Below are positions 49,202 to 58,500 of a DNA stretch of 64,000 nt, one piece after another (positions within the stretch are counted from its first letter, which is position 1; every line of letters begins with the position of its first letter). Position numbers and translations under genes: made by a program. The notes below the pieces were generated by a model. The model saw only the letters and a program-made list of their open reading frames with translations. It was not told the DNA's origin and made no database searches. This stretch comes from Myxococcales bacterium. Its GTDB lineage: Bacteria > Myxococcota_A > Polyangia > Polyangiales > Polyangiaceae. The stretch covers positions 1,116,001 through 1,180,000 of the forward strand of contig JADJQX010000007.1 in assembly GCA_016712525.1 (NCBI GenBank), in the 5' to 3' direction.

Positions 49202-51007
49202 ATGACGACGCCTCACGATTTCGACGTCACGATCCTCGGCCATGGCCTCGCGGGAGCGTTCCTCGCGCGACAGCTCCGCTTGGAGCTCGGGCCGGATCTT
49301 CGGATTCTCGTGCTGGAGGCGGCCCACGCCATCCGCGACTACAAGGTCGGCGAGTCGACGGTCGAGGTCGCTGCAAACTACATGATCCGGAGGCTCGGCC
49401 TCCAGACCTACCTCTACCAACATCAGCTCCCGAAGAACGGCGTGCGGTTCTTCTTCGACAACGAAGAGAAGTCTCTACCGCTCACGTCCATGAGCGAGAT
49501 GGGCACCGACCGGTTGCCCTTTCACCCGGCGTTCCAGCTCGAGCGCGCGTCGTTCGAGCGCGATCTCCTCGCGATGAACCTCGAGGCCGGCGTCGACGTG
49601 CGCCTCGGGACCGACGTGATCGACGTCACCATCGCGCCCGATGGCCCGCACACGGTCGTGTTCCGAAACGCGGCCGGCGAGCAGCGGGTCACGACCCGGT
49701 TCGTCGTCGACGCGGCCGGGCGCAGGCAATTTCTCCTGAAGAAGCTCGGCATCCCCATCCACAAGGAGACACGCCTCAACACCGCCTCGTCGTGGGCGCG
49801 GTTCAAGAACGTGCGCGGCTTCGACGCCCGCGGAGACGAGGCCTGGCGCGACCGCGTACGCCACACCTCGCGGCACCTCTCGACGAACCACCTCATGTAC
49901 GACGGCTACTGGATCTGGTTCATCCCGCTCGCGGGGGACCTCATGAGCGTGGGCGTCGTGTTCGACAAGGATCGCATCCCCGAGCGCCCGCTCGACCGCG
50001 AGGCGTTCTGCGCGTTCGTGAAGCGGCACGCGGCCGGAGCCGAGCTGCTCGAGGGAGCCGAGCTCGTCGACTTCGAGGCGTACGCGCACCTGCCCTACTA
50101 CGCCGATCGCTATTTCTCCGAGGATCGCTGGGCGACGACGGGCTTCGCGGGGGCTTTCGTGGATCCGTTCTACTCGCCGGGCTCCGACTTCATCGCCATC
50201 GCGAACGAGATGGTGGTGGAGCTCGTGAAGCACGACCGCGCAGGAGACACCGCGGGCTTTCGCGAGCGGATCGACGTCTTCAACCAGTACTACCGGTTCT
50301 GGTACGAGCGCACCCTCCGCATCTACGCGCGGCTCTACGCCACGTTCGGCTCGTACGAGGTCTTTCGCCTCAAGTACATGCTCGACTTCAACAACTACTA
50401 TAACCTCGTCGTCTGGCCGTTCATGGCCGACAAATACCGCGACGTCGCGTGGCTCCGAGGCGAGCTCCGGTTCGTCGACAGGGTCATCCAAGCGCAGGAC
50501 ACGATGGCGACGCAGTTCGTCGCGCTCGCCGACATGCTCCGCGCGAAGGGCGAGTACCACGCCCAGAACGAGGGCCACTGGCACAACGTGCTCGCGGGGG
50601 TCATCCGCCTCCAGGACAAGCTCGGAAAGACCATGGACGAGACGTTCCGGCGCGACCAGGTCCAGGCCGCGTACTCGAGCGTGTTCGGCGCGCTCGTCGA
50701 GCGCATGAGCGGTCACGCGGGGATCTCGAACCGTCAGGCTTTCCTCGGGGAGCTGTCGTTCCCCACGGTCGTGCTCTTCAAGGACGTGACGACCGAGAGC
50801 GTCGGCGCGCTCTTCGACCGGGTCGGGTTGCGCCTCAAGAAGGCGCTCGCGCGCGAGTTCCCCGAGACGCCGATCACGCGGGTCGTCGTGCGCGCCGACG
50901 AGGCCCAGGTCGAGCTCGCGCAGGGCACCCCCGACGACGCGCTCGCGGCGCGCGCGCGGGAGCTCTGGGAGGCGCGCGGAGACTCGCTCGCGCACATCGT
51001 GCTCTGA
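49202..51007 (+). CDS. Flavin-dependent halogenase-like oxidoreductase
   Basis: ATG at 49202 gives 601 residues; the frame continues upstream through the repeat but without coding character. An N-terminal FAD site ILGHGLAGAFLARQL (GxGxxG at 13-18) is followed by YKVGESTVEVA and FVVDAAGR. The segment YWIWFIPLAGD (about 235-245) matches the WxWxIP signature of tryptophan-halogenase-family flavin enzymes. That signature supports halogenase over simple monooxygenase chemistry, since it keeps oxygen activation away from the substrate. These enzymes use FADH2, oxygen and chloride or bromide; a partner flavin reductase is needed and none is nearby. The C-terminal 200 residues are helical and unusual. 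No biosynthetic cluster is visible, so the substrate is open. Confidence 0.75.
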   Translation: MTTPHDFDVTILGHGLAGAFLARQLRLELGPDLRILVLEAAHAIRDYKVGESTVEVAANYMIRRLGLQTYLYQHQLPKNGVRFFFDNEEKSLPLTSMSEMGTDRLPFHPAFQLERASFERDLLAMNLEAGVDVRLGTDVIDVTIAPDGPHTVVFRNAAGEQRVTTRFVVDAAGRRQFLLKKLGIPIHKETRLNTASSWARFKNVRGFDARGDEAWRDRVRHTSRHLSTNHLMYDGYWIWFIPLAGDLMSVGVVFDKDRIPERPLDREAFCAFVKRHAAGAELLEGAELVDFEAYAHLPYYADRYFSEDRWATTGFAGAFVDPFYSPGSDFIAIANEMVVELVKHDRAGDTAGFRERIDVFNQYYRFWYERTLRIYARLYATFGSYEVFRLKYMLDFNNYYNLVVWPFMADKYRDVAWLRGELRFVDRVIQAQDTMATQFVALADMLRAKGEYHAQNEGHWHNVLAGVIRLQDKLGKTMDETFRRDQVQAAYSSVFGALVERMSGHAGISNRQAFLGELSFPTVVLFKDVTTESVGALFDRVGLRLKKALAREFPETPITRVVVRADEAQVELAQGTPDDALAARARELWEARGDSLAHIVL

Positions 51008-51085
51008 GCTTCTCCCCCCGCGCGCTCCGCGAGGGCTCGATTTCTCTCGTAATGACGGGCACTTCGAAGCGCGACCGGTTTCTCG

Positions 51086-52387
51086 TCAGTCACCGCCGGC
51101 GTCTTGCGCCTGCGCGTCGGGGATGGGTGCGCCCGTGTCGGCGCCCGCATCCGAGCCGGGTTTTTGGCACTCCACGAGCTCTCTCACCTTGGTGGGGCGC
51201 CCCGGCGTAGCCTGGATGGCGGTGAAGGGCATGCCGACCGAGATGGCGTCGCACGGAAGGTCGGGGTTCCTGTCGCCGTTTGCGAGCACGTCGACGTTCT
51301 TCGAGATGAAGTCTTGCAGGAACGGGTAGTTCTTGTCGTTCTCGCAGACGCCGATCAGGCGAAAGCCCTTGAGCACGTCGGCCGCGCTCGTTCGCCCGGC
51401 GATGATGCCGTCGGTGGCGCGCCAAATGCCGTCTTTTCCGCGCTCGATCTTGGCCGACACGACGCCCTTGCGGAGCGTGACCGGGAACGCCGTCGCCACA
51501 CGGCGCTCGCCCGGAAACCAAAAGAGGGTGTTGTCCGGGAGCGTGACGACCAGCGTATTTTCCCGCACGTACGCGTTCGCGTCGAAGAGCTTCGAGGCTG
51601 GAAGATCGCCGGTACCCGAAGGGGCCCCGACGAGCACGTCCTCGCGGATTTGCCATTTGTCGTCCGGGAGGAAGCAGGGGTTCTTTTTCCAGTCCTTGTC
51701 CTTGCAGTCCCACGGGAGGAGCGTGTCGAGGCCGGGCGACGGGTAGAGGTCGACGCGCACGCTGTCGTCGTTGGCCTCGCCGTTGTAGCCGGTCAGCCGG
51801 AAGAGGTAGTTGTAGGCACCGACACACAATGCGCACGAGAACCCGTCGCCCGTGAGCCCGTAGCCCTCGGACGTCTCGGGCGCGGTCGTCGCCAGGTAGC
51901 TCAGCTTTCCGAAGTTGTTGTCTCGGCAGTAGGCGCCATCGAGTGGTACGGCGGCCGCGACCGGCTTGCATCCGAGCGGGGTCTGCCCGCCGGTGTCGCA
52001 CGTCTCGGAGCCCGTGCACGTGCCGTCGAGGTCGAACCCGACGTTGCGCCACGCGTCGGCGCTGGGCTCGCCTCGGGCATCGAGCGTGCCCGTGTTGAGC
52101 GTGAGCAAGCCGAGAAAAATGGGGGCGAGCGCGGCGCCGCCCGAGGGCGCGGGGCGGTCTTCGGGGCGCGGGTAGCGGGCGCTGAAACACGACGAAGGCT
52201 GGTCGGCCGGGCCGCTCCAGAAGCCGATGCCCGCGCCTCGTTCCGCCGAGGGCCCCGTGTCGGCCGGGAGGAGCAGCGACGCGTCGTAGACGTTGCACGA
52301 GGCCGCGGAGATCGCGGCGAGCCCGACCACGCCTAAGGCCGTCGAGAAGGCGGCGAGGCCGCGTAGGGTGCGCTTCGAGGGGATCAA
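51086..52387 (-). CDS. Lipoprotein, unknown function
   Basis: The 433-residue product has a signal peptide with lipobox SAASC (Cys31). It contains many Cys (about 15) in patterns such as CTGSETCDTGG, FSCALCVGAYNYLF and DCKDKDWKKNPC. The middle includes LFRLTGYNGEANDDSVRVDLYPS and a segment with FWFPGERRVATAFPVTLRKGVV. The C-terminus is an acidic linker ending DAGGD. This resembles large secreted or surface lipoproteins of Polyangia, but no enzymatic motif or named family is recognised. It is divergent from the HEAT-repeat gene and convergent with the halogenase-like gene. Confidence 0.65.
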   Translation of the reverse strand: MIPSKRTLRGLAAFSTALGVVGLAAISAASCNVYDASLLLPADTGPSAERGAGIGFWSGPADQPSSCFSARYPRPEDRPAPSGGAALAPIFLGLLTLNTGTLDARGEPSADAWRNVGFDLDGTCTGSETCDTGGQTPLGCKPVAAAVPLDGAYCRDNNFGKLSYLATTAPETSEGYGLTGDGFSCALCVGAYNYLFRLTGYNGEANDDSVRVDLYPSPGLDTLLPWDCKDKDWKKNPCFLPDDKWQIREDVLVGAPSGTGDLPASKLFDANAYVRENTLVVTLPDNTLFWFPGERRVATAFPVTLRKGVVSAKIERGKDGIWRATDGIIAGRTSAADVLKGFRLIGVCENDKNYPFLQDFISKNVDVLANGDRNPDLPCDAISVGMPFTAIQATPGRPTKVRELVECQKPGSDAGADTGAPIPDAQAQDAGGD

Positions 52388-52538
52388 GCTCCCACGAGCG
52401 TACAGGGACTTTTCGGCGCGCGCAGCCGGTCTCGGCCTTTTTTTGGGTGCTTCCTCGCCGAGGGTGCCTCACGATGGCCGGCGACGCAGCCTCGACCTCC
52501 CCGCCCCCGAGGAGAACCGAGCGGCGTCCCCCGCGCTC

Positions 52539-54146
52539 ATGGAAGACCGGATCATCTCCCTGCTCGTGAACGAGGACGCGCCGCTCGAGAAGCGCCTCGC
52601 GGCGGCCCTCGTCCTCGGCGAGGTCGGCACCGACAACGTGCGTGTCATCCTGGCCCTCGCGGCGGTGCTCGACTCCGACAGCCCGAAGCTCCAGCAGCGT
52701 GCCCTCGCCGCGCTCGCCGCGCTCGGAGCCAAACGTGCGCTCCCCAAGATCGTGCCGCTCCTCGTGTCGCCTCACGAAGAGGTGCGCGTGGCCGCGCGGC
52801 AGGCCGTCGCGAGCGTCGGCGGAGAGGTGGTCGGTACGCTCCGCGGTCGCCTCGCCGCCGCGACCCACGAGGAGCGCCGCGCGATCGAGGCCGTGCTCTC
52901 GGAGGTCGGGGGCACCGAGACCCTCACGACGATCGTGCGCGGCCTCGCGTCGGCCACGGGCGAAGCGGCCACCCAGGCGGCCCAGTCCGTGAAGCGCCGC
53001 GTGAAGGACGCCGACCCCCGCGCCAAAGTGGGATATCTTCGCGAAATCGAAGACTTTTTGGCGACCGAAGCCAAGGCTCGGGCGCCGTCGTCCGTGGTGG
53101 CGGCGGGCATCACGCTGCTCGGTACGCTGGAAGACCCTCGGACGGTGCCGACGCTCCTCTCGTACGTCACGTCCAAGACCGCGGACGTGCGTGTGAAGAA
53201 GGAGGCCATCTTGGCCTTCCGTCACGCCCTACGGGACGACCGCGCCTCGCCGAAGGTGGTCGACGCGCTGGCGAGCGCCGCCGAGAGCGAAGACCGCTCG
53301 CTGGCCCAGACCGCGCTCCAGACGTTGGGGAGCGTCGCCCTCGCGCCCGAGTCGATCCGCAAGCTCGGGAGGCTGCTCGCGAGCCCGGACCCGGAGCGCG
53401 TGGCGTACGTCATCGAGCTCCTCGGGCGCGCCCCGGGGGGAGAGGCCGCGAAGCTCCTCGTCGAGGTCCTGACCCGATTCGACCGGCGCTACGCCGAGGC
53501 CGCAGCGCGCGCCTTGTTCCAGAACGAAGCCGCCGCCCCCGCGCTCGCGAAGGCCCTCCTCGAGACCTCCGACCACGAGCGGGCCTTCACGCTGCGCGAC
53601 GCGCTACGCCCGCTCGCGTCGAAGATCCCGCAGAACGTCCGGAAGGATCTCCTCACCCACGTCACCGGGCGCTTGCTCGCGGGAGAGCGGGGGTGGGAGG
53701 CCGCCCTCGAAATCGTGCGCGACACGGACCCCGACGCCGTGGCCGAGGCCCTTCGGCAGGTCGCCCAGAAGCTCGTGCGCGCGCGGCGGGTCGACGCCGC
53801 CCAGATCGTGCTCGACCTGCTCACCACGGGCGACCGAGCCACTCCGGACGACGAGTACCTCGCGGCCTCGCTCGCGCTCCAGATGTCTCCGCTCGACGCC
53901 GGCCCCGGTGCCCGCGCCTCGGATCCCGCGCTCGTCGCGCTGCAGAAGCTCGCGGCCCGTGGCTACGACGTGCCGCGGGCGCTCCGCCGCGATCGCACGC
54001 TCGACCTCGAGCATCTCTACTACGTGGGCGTGCACCTCTTCGAGACCGGCCACCCCGGGGGGCGCGAGCTCCTCGACGAGGTGCGCACCCGCGGGGGCCG
54101 CGCCAAGGTCGCTCGGCTCGCGCGAGGCAAGCTGGGGCTATCGTAA
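52539..54146 (+). CDS. HEAT-repeat protein
   Basis: ATG at 52539 gives 535 residues; no ribosome-binding site is obvious, and an in-frame GTG about 75 bp upstream is an alternative. The protein is nearly all helical HEAT/Armadillo-like repeats: LAAALVLGEVGTDNVRVILALAAVLD, LALAALGAKRALPKIVPLLVSPHEEVRVAARQAV, and AILAFRHALRDDRASPKVVDALASAAE. There is no signal peptide or membrane helix, so it is cytoplasmic and likely a protein-binding scaffold. A short thioredoxin-fold gene follows about 80 bp later in the same direction. The partner is unknown. Confidence 0.75.
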   Translation: MEDRIISLLVNEDAPLEKRLAAALVLGEVGTDNVRVILALAAVLDSDSPKLQQRALAALAALGAKRALPKIVPLLVSPHEEVRVAARQAVASVGGEVVGTLRGRLAAATHEERRAIEAVLSEVGGTETLTTIVRGLASATGEAATQAAQSVKRRVKDADPRAKVGYLREIEDFLATEAKARAPSSVVAAGITLLGTLEDPRTVPTLLSYVTSKTADVRVKKEAILAFRHALRDDRASPKVVDALASAAESEDRSLAQTALQTLGSVALAPESIRKLGRLLASPDPERVAYVIELLGRAPGGEAAKLLVEVLTRFDRRYAEAAARALFQNEAAAPALAKALLETSDHERAFTLRDALRPLASKIPQNVRKDLLTHVTGRLLAGERGWEAALEIVRDTDPDAVAEALRQVAQKLVRARRVDAAQIVLDLLTTGDRATPDDEYLAASLALQMSPLDAGPGARASDPALVALQKLAARGYDVPRALRRDRTLDLEHLYYVGVHLFETGHPGGRELLDEVRTRGGRAKVARLARGKLGLS

Positions 54147-54224
54147 AACCCGAGCCGTTCCAGCTACTTGGACCACGTCACGGAAGTCGTCGACAAACGG
54201 CGGGGGTCGGGTAAGAGACCGGGC

Positions 54225-54710
54225 ATGGATCGCGTGCGCACGGCCCTCGGCGGCCTCTTGAACGACACTCGCCTCGACGGCTTCTCCCCCACCCGGGTCG
54301 CTCGTGATCTCGCGGTGCGCGTGAACCGCACCCTCGGAGAGCCGCTCTGCACCGCCGAAGAGCTCGCGAAGCGCAAGGCCGCGGCGGCCCGCCTCACCGA
54401 GCTGCGGGGTAAGCCCCGCGAGCGCAAGACCGTGCACGTGGCCGCGCCGGTCGTCGTGTACGTCGAACAGGATCGGAACGTCCGCGAGCTCTCGCGCATC
54501 GAGGAGCTGCTCGCGGCCAAGGGCATCGCCTTCGAGGTCCGGGACGTGACGTCCGATCCGGCGGCCCTCGCCTTCGTCCTCCGCGAGGCGAAGATCGAGC
54601 GGGGCGATCTCCCGGCGGTGTTCGTGGGGAGCGAGGCCGTCGGCCCCTACCCTCGCCTGGTCGCGTTCGACGTCGCGGGCAAGCTCACGAAGGCCGTCCA
54701 CGGGACGTGA
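54225..54710 (+). CDS. Glutaredoxin-like (thioredoxin-fold) protein without active-site cysteines
   Basis: ATG at 54225 (MDRVRTALGGLLNDTRLDG) gives 161 residues; the longer TTG frame at 54168 is less likely. After a helical N-terminal part (about 1-70), a thioredoxin/glutaredoxin-like domain (about 75-160) is visible: PVVVYVEQDRNVRELSRIEELLAAKGIAFEVRDVTSDP and LPAVFVGSEAVGPYPRLVAFDVAGKL. In glutaredoxins the first strand is followed by CPYC; here VEQDRN stands in that place, with no Cys. It cannot carry out dithiol redox chemistry and may instead bind proteins or iron-sulfur-type partners. It lies between the HEAT-repeat gene and a small unknown gene. Confidence 0.65.
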   Translation: MDRVRTALGGLLNDTRLDGFSPTRVARDLAVRVNRTLGEPLCTAEELAKRKAAAARLTELRGKPRERKTVHVAAPVVVYVEQDRNVRELSRIEELLAAKGIAFEVRDVTSDPAALAFVLREAKIERGDLPAVFVGSEAVGPYPRLVAFDVAGKLTKAVHGT

Positions 54711-54771
54711 ACGTGACGCGCCTCGGATCGCCTGTGGACGAAGCGCCGCGCCGCGCACGAGGGCTCGTTCC

Positions 54772-55188
54772 GTGAACGCGGGGGCCGACCGCATGGTCCT
54801 ACGGTCGTGGAAGGCGCTCTTCGACGAGCGCCGCGTCCGTGTCGTTCCTCGCACGGTGGGCCCCGTGGTGCCCTTCGTGGGGCCCGGCGTCGACGTGCTC
54901 GGCGACGAGGCGGCGGGCCTCTTTTTTCACCTGCGCCCCATCGTCGAGTGGTTCGAGGGGCACGAGGCCGGTCAGGTGCTGCGGTCGGTCTCGTTCGATC
55001 TCGACAAACGAAGGTTCCTCGCGACACTCCGCCCGGTCGACGGCCGCGCGGGCAAGGCGGTCGTCCCGTGCCGAATCGACGAAGGCTCGGCCCCGGAGCT
55101 CTTCGATCTCGGGCACCTCGTGGGGCCGGCGATCGCCCGCGCCGCGTCGATCGTGCTGCTCCGTCGGCCGAACGTCACGGGCGTTTGA
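54772..55188 (+). CDS. Small hypothetical protein
   Basis: The frame starts with GTG at 54772 (an internal ATG at 54793 is possible) and gives 138 residues. The first third is basic with a beta-rich pattern (SWKALFDERRVRVVPRTVGPVVPFVGPGVDVLGDEA). The middle (FFHLRPIVEWFEGHEAGQVLRSVSFDLDKRRFLATLRPVDG) and the C-terminus (LGHLVGPAIARAASIVLLRRP) are alpha-beta. No signal peptide or motif is recognised. It overlaps the convergent YkgJ-type gene by 14 bp at its 3' end. I assign no function. Confidence 0.5.
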   Translation: MNAGADRMVLRSWKALFDERRVRVVPRTVGPVVPFVGPGVDVLGDEAAGLFFHLRPIVEWFEGHEAGQVLRSVSFDLDKRRFLATLRPVDGRAGKAVVPCRIDEGSAPELFDLGHLVGPAIARAASIVLLRRPNVTGV

Positions 55189-55543
55189 AGCCGACGCTCG
55201 TTCCGAGCTGCCCGAGGGCGCGGGCCTCGAGGCACGCGGGGCTCCCTGGCTCGACCTCGCGGCACCCGGCAGGCCTAGCGTCGTAGATCGTGCAGGGGTA
55301 GTGCCCCGGGACGGTGCGGTCGAGCGCCCCACACGCCTCCCCGTCGTTCACGATGAAACGGAAGTACGGGGGCCTCGGGTGGAGGACCGTCAGCCGCTCG
55401 AGCCGCTCGGGGCCCATCCGAGCCTCGTCGGCCTCGAGCAGGGTCACCGTGCTCGGACCGTGATGGCAACACCGCCCGCACGCCACGCAGTCGGAGCCGT
55501 CGGCGGCGGGCTCACCCTCGAGCGGCGGCAGGCCCACGGTCAT
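55175..55543 (-). CDS. YkgJ-family cysteine cluster protein
   Basis: ATG at 55543 overlaps the stop of the upstream kinase gene as ATGA, which decides the start; the frame is open to 55567. The 122-residue product carries the YkgJ cluster: C-x2-C-G-x-C-C (CVACGRCC, about 20-27), a middle Cys (EACGALD) and C-terminal Cys (CTIYDARPAGCREVEPGSPAC). These proteins bind zinc or an iron-sulfur cluster; some were linked to flagellar or protein modification, but most are uncharacterised. Coupling to a kinase gene suggests a joint function. It overlaps a convergent small gene by 14 bp. Confidence 0.8.
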   Translation of the reverse strand: MTVGLPPLEGEPAADGSDCVACGRCCHHGPSTVTLLEADEARMGPERLERLTVLHPRPPYFRFIVNDGEACGALDRTVPGHYPCTIYDARPAGCREVEPGSPACLEARALGQLGTSVGFKRP

Positions 55544-58500
55544 GGCGGGGGCAGCTCCACGGGCCACGAATGCCCGGCCGCATCGGCGGACAAAGTCTCG
55601 ATTTCTTTAACGATTTCTCCGATGGTCGGTCGCTTCGCCGGGTCCCTCCGCAGGCAGCTCAGAACGAGCCCCGCGAAGCCCAACATGCCGGGGGCCTTGG
55701 CGAGCCGTGTGAGCTTCTGCGGCCCCCCGTCGTGGACGAGGTGGCTCGACACGAGCGCCACCTCTTCTTCGGCGTCGAACAGGACCTCGCCCGTGAGCGC
55801 CTCGAACACGAGGCAACCGAAGGCGTAGACGTCAGCGGGCAGCGGCGACGCGAGCGGGTCGCGCGGCACCCAGATCTCGGGTGCGCCGTACGGGCCCGAA
55901 GCGCAGCCTGGCCGGAGCTTACGACCTGCGAGGCCGAAGTCGACGAGCACCGCCACCTCGCCGCCGCGCAAGACCACGTTCGAGGGCTTCACGTCGAGGT
56001 GACCGAGCCCGGCCTCGTGCATGACCGAGAGGCCCGCCAAGAGATCACGGAGGGCGCGGAGCACGCGGGGCATGTCGAGCGCGAGCGACTGGACGGCGAG
56101 CTCCAGAGTGAGCCCCTCGACGAGCTCCATGACCAAGATGGGCTTCGGACGCGCGGCGAGATCGAACGTCACGAAGCGCGCGAGGTTCGGGTGCGGCGGC
56201 AGGCCCACGAGCGCCGAGGCTTCGGAGCGGAACATGTCCAAGAACTCGGCCTCCGAGAGGCTGCGCGCCGCGCTCGCGTCGTAGTCGGGCACCTTGAGGG
56301 CGAATTTCTCTGCGGTCGGATCGTTGCGATCCTCCACGCGGTGGACCACGAACACCGAGCCCGCCCCGCCGACGCCGAGCTGGCGAAGCACGTAGAACGC
56401 GCCGAGCACGCGCCGGGCCGGGAGCCACGGCGGGAGCTGCTCGGGGTGCGCGAGCGACGCTGGGGAGTCTTCCTCACGGATCGGGTCGACGGGGATCTCG
56501 GCGAGGCGCATCGTCGTGCTGGTCACGAGATCCGAGATGGCGCGAGGCAGCCCCCGGGTGAGCTCCTCAAGGGACGCGGCGAGCGCGTCGGGCGCGATGC
56601 GAGCTTCGGCGCCCGAGAGGACGCGACCCACGACGACCGAGAGCAGGCGCACCGCCCCCGACACGAAGCGAGACTCTTTTCGAACCGGCGCGCCCGGTGT
56701 GTAGAGGCGCGAGCGCGCACCTTTCATCATGTTGGCGAGCGCGACCACGGCCGACTCGAGCGATTGGACGACCTCGGCGTCGGCCTGGGTCCCCGCCCCG
56801 AGCCCACGCAGCGACCGCGCGCGCGCGATCGTGCCGAGGACGCCCTGGAGGCGCACGAGCACGGCCCGAAGCGCCTCGGCCTTCCCCGACCCTTCGGAGA
56901 AGAGCTCGTCCGCGAACCGCGCGAGCTTGGCCACCCGCGTGTCCTCGGCGTCGCGCACGATCGGCGCTCCGAACCCCACGAGGTGGAGGCCGGTGTCGTC
57001 GGCCGGGGGGAAGAGCGAGTCGTACGGGCCCACGTTCAGCTTCGGCGCCGCGCGTTTGGGCGCCTCGCTCTTGCCCACGAACGACGCGTACTCGGCGAGC
57101 GTGTGGCGATGATCGGGGTTCATCGCGGCCTCGGAGAGCGTACGGAAATCGTCTTCGAGGTGGAGGCGCTCGGCCACGCACAAAAACGCGTCGGCGACCT
57201 CGAGCTGCTCGGTGCGAATGAGCGCGTCGAGCGCGCGCGCGAGGGTGGCGAGGAGCGCGCGCCGAAGACCGACCGGCTCGTCGCCGTCGAGCGTGGCGAG
57301 CACCGAGGTCGCCGTCGTCTGCCACCTGTGGCGTTGCCGCGCGGCCTGGGCCGGATCTTCGGCCGACGAGGTGTCGCCGTCGACGAGGTGGAGGAGGGAC
57401 CGCACGCGGAGGAGCCCCAAGCCCCCCGCGGCCTCGACCTCGCGTGCCTTCCCCGGGACGGGCTCGGGGAACTGACGCGCGAGCATCCACGTCGCCAGGT
57501 GATCGCGCAGCGACTCGAGCGCCGCCTCGCCCGCCGCGGCCTTCTCCTGGCTCGTGTCGAGCCGAAGAAGCGCGCCGACGACGTTGCGCTCGAGGAGCGA
57601 CGTGTCGAGATCGCGGAGGACGGCGAGGCTCGCCCGGCGCTCGGCGGCGCGGCGCGTCGGGTCCGACTGGCTCACCGGCGCCGCGTCGAGCGTGGCGAAG
57701 GCCACCTTCGTGGATTCGAGCATGGCGACGGCGCGTTGGTAGGCCGCTTGCGCGCTGTCTTGCGCGTACACGGAGAGCGCGCGTTCGATCTCGCGACGCA
57801 GGGGCTCACGCTCGCGCGGGAGCCCTTCGAGGTCGCGGCGGAGCTCGTCGCGGAGGCCGTCGTCGTCGGCAGGCTCTTTGGGGAGCGCCGCGAGCACACG
57901 CTTCGCCGCGCCGTCGTAGAAGTGGCTCGGCCCGAGCTCGTCGCGGAGGTAGAGCACGGCGTCGGCCACCTCTTCGGGCGCGCTCCGCAGCACGAGCCCG
58001 AGGAGGAGCGAGGCGGCGTCCGGCTCGGCCTCGGCGACGCGGGGCAGGCCCCATACGAACGCCCCGGCGACCCCCGGATCCTTCGACACGAGCTCACCTT
58101 TGAATACACGCACCGCGAGGCGCTCGGCGTCCTCGGGTCGCACCGCGCCGTACGCCGCGATCGACGTCGCGCCACGCCGCCACTCGGTCGGCGACAGATC
58201 CGGGGAGAGCGAGCCTTCGAGCTCGCGGCGGGGCTCCGGGAGCCACGGCGCGACGAGCCCGCGCGCGATCGCCACGTGCCGCCACACGAGCGACTCCCGA
58301 TCGGCGAGGAGCCTGGAAAATGCGGCCTGGATCGCGTCGCCACGGAAGACACGGAGGGCATGAGCGTCGCCTTGGGAGGCCCGTTTCGCGGCCTCCCGCG
58401 CGGCCCGCTCGAGGAGGCGCGCGGCGAGGCGTCGCGCGGGGAGCGAGGTGGTCGACGCCGCGACGATCCACTCGCGCGCGAGCTCGCGACGCGATACGAG

